A stretch of DNA of 9,478 nt from CAMLHU01 sp031393795. GTDB taxonomy: Bacteria > Gemmatimonadota > Gemmatimonadetes > Gemmatimonadales > GWC2-71-9. A program made the translations under genes and the position numbers. Positions 7,332 through 9,478 of the stretch are shown piece by piece. Numbering within the stretch: position 1 is the first letter of the stretch; the number at the start of each line of letters is the position of its first letter. The notes beneath the pieces were generated by a model. It did no database searches, was not told the DNA's origin, and saw only the letters and a program-made list of their open reading frames with translations. The DNA is taken from contig JANMWE010000197.1 of the NCBI GenBank assembly GCA_031393795.1, forward strand, positions 1 through 9,478. The letters are read 5' to 3'.

Positions 7332-8438
7332 ATGACTCGATTCCGTTTCGTGACCCTCGTCATCCTGCTGGCCGCCGCCCCGCTCCAGGGACAGACCCAG
7401 CCCACGACCACCGTCGGAGGTTACGGCGAGTTCATCTTCGCGAAGCCGAGCGGCGGGACCGCTTCGGCCGACGTGGCGCGCGTTGTGGTGTATCTCGCGC
7501 ACACCTTCGATGAGCGGCTCGCCTTCCGGTCCGAACTGGAGGTCGAGCATGCTCGGCTCGAGGCGGGTGGCAGCGCGGGAGAGGTCGCGTTCGAGCAGGC
7601 GTTCCTCGACTATCGTCTCTCGGATCGCTTCACGCTTCGTTCCGGCCTCGTGCTGGTCCCCGTGGGGATCATCAACGAGACCCACGAGCCGGCGACCTTC
7701 AACGGGGTCGTGCGTCCCGCGGCCGATCATGACCTGATCCCCGCCACGTGGCGCGAGATCGGGGTCGGTGCCCTCGGCAACTTCGGTGGCGGCTGGAGCT
7801 GGCGCGCATACCTGGTCAACGGTCTGAAGGCCGAGGGATTCAGCGCCGCCCAGGGGATCCGTGAGGGGCGGCAGGAAGGGCAGGGGGCGAGCTTCGCGGG
7901 CGTGGGCGTCACCGGCCGACTTGAGTGGGCGCGTCCCGGTCTCAAGCTCGGTCTTTCCGGTTTCCACGGCGGCTCGGCCGACACCAACACCGCGGTCGGG
8001 AGCGGCGTCTTCGGTGCCCCGGTGACGATCCTCGCCGCCGATGCCCGGTGGGAGTCCGGTCCCTGGACGGCCCGCGCGCTCCTCGTGAACGTCGCGGTGC
8101 CCGACGCAGGGAAGATCAATGCCGCGTTCGGCGGGACGGTGGCCGAGCGGAGTCGTGGCGGATATGTGGAGGGGGCGTTCGACCTGCTTCATCTTCTGAA
8201 TCCGGGGAGTCCGTCGCGGCTCGACCTGTTCACCCGTATCGAGAGGGTGAACACCCAGGCGACGATGCCGACCGGGACCGCGGCCGACAGATCGCTCGAT
8301 CGGACCATCGTCACGAGCGGTGTCACCTTCCGCCCGCTCAGCACGGTCGCCTTCAAGGCCGACTACCAGCTCCTCCGGACCGATTCGGGTGTCGGCGAAG
8401 GGGAGATGTTCGATCTCGGGCTCGGCTTCAGCTTCTGA
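7332..8438 (+). CDS. outer-membrane porin-like beta-barrel protein
   Basis: This 368-residue protein has an N-terminal signal peptide (cleavage near residue 20, APLQG-Q). Alternating hydrophobic/polar strands of a transmembrane beta-barrel run throughout, and it ends in Phe (LGLGFSF), the classic outer-membrane assembly signal. The segment at about 113-146 (INETHEPATFNGVVRP, then LIPATWREIGVGALG) and the WRAYLVNG strand resemble a porin family I know from Gram-negative bacteria with ETHEP and IIPxTWxE motifs, related to OprO/P-like barrels. No TonB box or plug domain is visible, so it should be a passive channel. It is the first gene of the operon, directly behind the Fur-like box. The next gene starts 2 nt after its stop. 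The ATG at 7332 is the only sensible start; no Shine-Dalgarno is evident. Confidence 0.85.
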   Translation: MTRFRFVTLVILLAAAPLQGQTQPTTTVGGYGEFIFAKPSGGTASADVARVVVYLAHTFDERLAFRSELEVEHARLEAGGSAGEVAFEQAFLDYRLSDRFTLRSGLVLVPVGIINETHEPATFNGVVRPAADHDLIPATWREIGVGALGNFGGGWSWRAYLVNGLKAEGFSAAQGIREGRQEGQGASFAGVGVTGRLEWARPGLKLGLSGFHGGSADTNTAVGSGVFGAPVTILAADARWESGPWTARALLVNVAVPDAGKINAAFGGTVAERSRGGYVEGAFDLLHLLNPGSPSRLDLFTRIERVNTQATMPTGTAADRSLDRTIVTSGVTFRPLSTVAFKADYQLLRTDSGVGEGEMFDLGLGFSF

Positions 8439-8440
8439 AG

Positions 8441-8923
8441 ATGCGACCGACGTTCCTCCTCCTCCTCTCGACGGTCGCGCCGCTCCGGGCCCAGACGGTC
8501 GCTCCGGCCAAGGTCGCGGCCTCGGTCACGCGCGTCTTCGGCATCGGCGCGCGGGTCGACACGTTGGCCACCTCCCGGGGTCCGGTCCTCCGGGCCGTCC
8601 GGGGCGACACCCTGCTCGGGTATGCCGCGGTGCGCGAGGTCCGGGGGAAGGACCAGCCGATCACCTTCCTCGTCGCGGTCGACCGGTCGGGGCGGACGCT
8701 CGATGTCGACATCCTCGTGTACCGGGAATCGTACGGCGGGGAGGTGGCGTACGAGAGTTGGCGGCGGCAGTTCAGGGGCCGCACCGCCGCCGACAGCATC
8801 AGGCTCGGCAGGCCGATCCGCAACATCTCCGGCGCCACCATCAGCAGCAATGCGGTGACTCTGGGCGTCCGCGTCGCGCTCGAGGACCTCGCCACCCTGC
8901 AACGGGATGGAGCGCTCCCATGA
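8441..8923 (+). CDS. exported FMN-binding-domain protein with flavinylation motif
   Basis: This 160-residue protein has a short signal peptide (cleavage near residue 17, PLRA-Q) followed by one small FMN-binding domain (about 45-155), of the type shared with RnfG and NqrC. The motif ISGATISSNAVT at 129-140 contains SGAT (130-133). In this family ApbE attaches FMN covalently to the Thr of such motifs, so Thr133 is the predicted site. The protein is probably a minimal periplasmic one-flavin electron carrier. It carries no heme CxxCH motif, no PepSY domain and no membrane helix after the signal. It starts 2 nt after the porin stop and overlaps the next gene by ATGA, so the operon is tight. Longer upstream reading in this frame runs through the porin gene and is not used. 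Confidence 0.87.
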   Translation: MRPTFLLLLSTVAPLRAQTVAPAKVAASVTRVFGIGARVDTLATSRGPVLRAVRGDTLLGYAAVREVRGKDQPITFLVAVDRSGRTLDVDILVYRESYGGEVAYESWRRQFRGRTAADSIRLGRPIRNISGATISSNAVTLGVRVALEDLATLQRDGALP

Positions 8924-9420
8924 CGCTGTCGACCTGGGCAGAGATCCCGGCCCCGCTCCGCCGCCTCGCGCGGTGGGTGACCGTGGTGCAGTTGGTGGGC
9001 TACACAACGTCACTCGCCTTCGTCTGGCACACGACGGGGATGCGTCCCACCGGCGTCGCCGACCGGTACCGCGGCGTCGATCCCTCGTCGCAGGGGCCCG
9101 ACGCCGCGATGCAGTTCCCCAAGCCGCTGGAGGAGATGCTGCGGATCACCCACACGCACCTTCTCTCGATGCTCGTGATCTTCCTGATCTCGGGGGCGAC
9201 GCTGCTGCTCTGCGCCCGGGTCACTCCCCGGTGGAAGCGGTTCCTCGTCGCCGAGCCGTTCGCGGCGATCCTGGTCTCGTTCGCGTCGCTCTGGCTCACC
9301 CGGTTCGTCGATCCGCGCTTCGCCTGGATCCTCATGGCGTCGAGCGGCCTGATGGCGGTGACGTTCTACCTCCAGTGCGTCCTCGTCCTTCGCGAACTGG
9401 GCTGGCGGGACCCGGAATGA
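8920..9420 (+). CDS. small four-helix inner-membrane protein of unknown function
   Basis: This 166-residue protein has four predicted transmembrane helices at about 17-36, 79-98, 108-127 and 134-157, with a polar loop of about 40 residues between the first two. Histidines occur at 37 (end of helix 1) and at 78 and 80 (THTH at the start of helix 2), probably on the same side of the membrane, so heme, quinone or metal binding is conceivable. I do not recognise a named family. The ATGA overlap with the flavoprotein gene upstream and with the Tat-signal gene downstream shows that it is translationally coupled to both. A TGGAG Shine-Dalgarno lies 7 nt before the ATG. By context it may pass electrons from the membrane to the exported flavoprotein. 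The SGAT at 91-94 lies inside a helix and is not expected to be a flavin site. Confidence 0.8.
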   Translation: MTLSTWAEIPAPLRRLARWVTVVQLVGYTTSLAFVWHTTGMRPTGVADRYRGVDPSSQGPDAAMQFPKPLEEMLRITHTHLLSMLVIFLISGATLLLCARVTPRWKRFLVAEPFAAILVSFASLWLTRFVDPRFAWILMASSGLMAVTFYLQCVLVLRELGWRDPE

Positions 9421-9478
9421 TCGACCGTCGCACGTTCCTCGGAGTCCTCGGCGGCGCGGGGGCGTACCTGGCCACGCC
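9417..9478 (+). CDS. partial Tat-exported protein, candidate ApbE-type FAD:protein FMN transferase
   Basis: Only the first 20 codons lie in the window (MIDRRTFLGVLGGAGAYLAT). The start overlaps the preceding stop by ATGA. The RRTFLG motif followed by a hydrophobic Gly/Ala stretch is a twin-arginine export signal, used for proteins that fold or bind cofactor before export. ApbE-type flavin transferases are often exported and commonly encoded next to FMN-binding-domain substrates, so that is the best guess. The visible residues do not prove it, and a ferredoxin-like or other redox subunit would also fit. Confidence 0.6.
   Translation, partial: MIDRRTFLGVLGGAGAYLAT

Noticed and set aside
9190..9202. 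Second SGAT motif, in the four-helix membrane protein
   Set aside because: It lies within a predicted transmembrane helix and lacks the surrounding FMN-binding fold.

Overview
The window is high-GC DNA (roughly two thirds G+C by eye) densely packed with protein genes. It comes from a diderm bacterium: there is an outer-membrane porin ending in Phe, several Sec-type signal peptides and a twin-arginine signal. Short signal peptides ending in 'APLRAQ' or 'APLQGQ' and GC-rich intergenic repeats built from AAGGCGCG-like units fit Gemmatimonadota. That placement is impression only, because no rRNA or marker gene is present. No tRNA, rRNA, CRISPR array or insertion sequence was seen, and no gene-free stretch exceeds about 105 bases.

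Layout. (1) 49-4241, plus strand: a GspE/PilB-type secretion or pilus assembly ATPase with a C-terminal response-regulator receiver domain, a NUDIX hydrolase, and a secreted right-handed beta-helix protein. The last two overlap by 7 nt, in a region carrying an inverted repeat made of 7-base units. (2) 4242-4334: a convergent intergenic spacer filled by a second imperfect inverted repeat, possibly a two-way terminator. (3) 7231-4335, minus strand: a two-gene operon of a hexapeptide-repeat acyltransferase and a membrane hybrid histidine kinase (GAF, PAS, HisKA, HATPase and a degenerate receiver). (4) 7232-7331: an unusually AT-rich divergent control region with a sigma70-like promoter and a Fur-box-like palindrome pointing right. 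(5) 7332-9478, plus strand: a tight operon of a porin, a secreted small FMN-binding-domain protein with an SGAT flavinylation motif, a small four-helix membrane protein with histidines, and the first 20 codons of a Tat-exported protein cut by the window edge.

Block 5 is the most interesting part. A Fur-like site controlling a porin, a probably flavinylated exported protein, a small membrane protein and a Tat-exported protein (plausibly the ApbE flavin transferase) suggests an iron-responsive extracytosolic flavin electron-transfer module. Its likely job is reduction and uptake of iron entering through a porin rather than a TonB-dependent receptor. The parts are recognisable; the specific combination and its function are inference.
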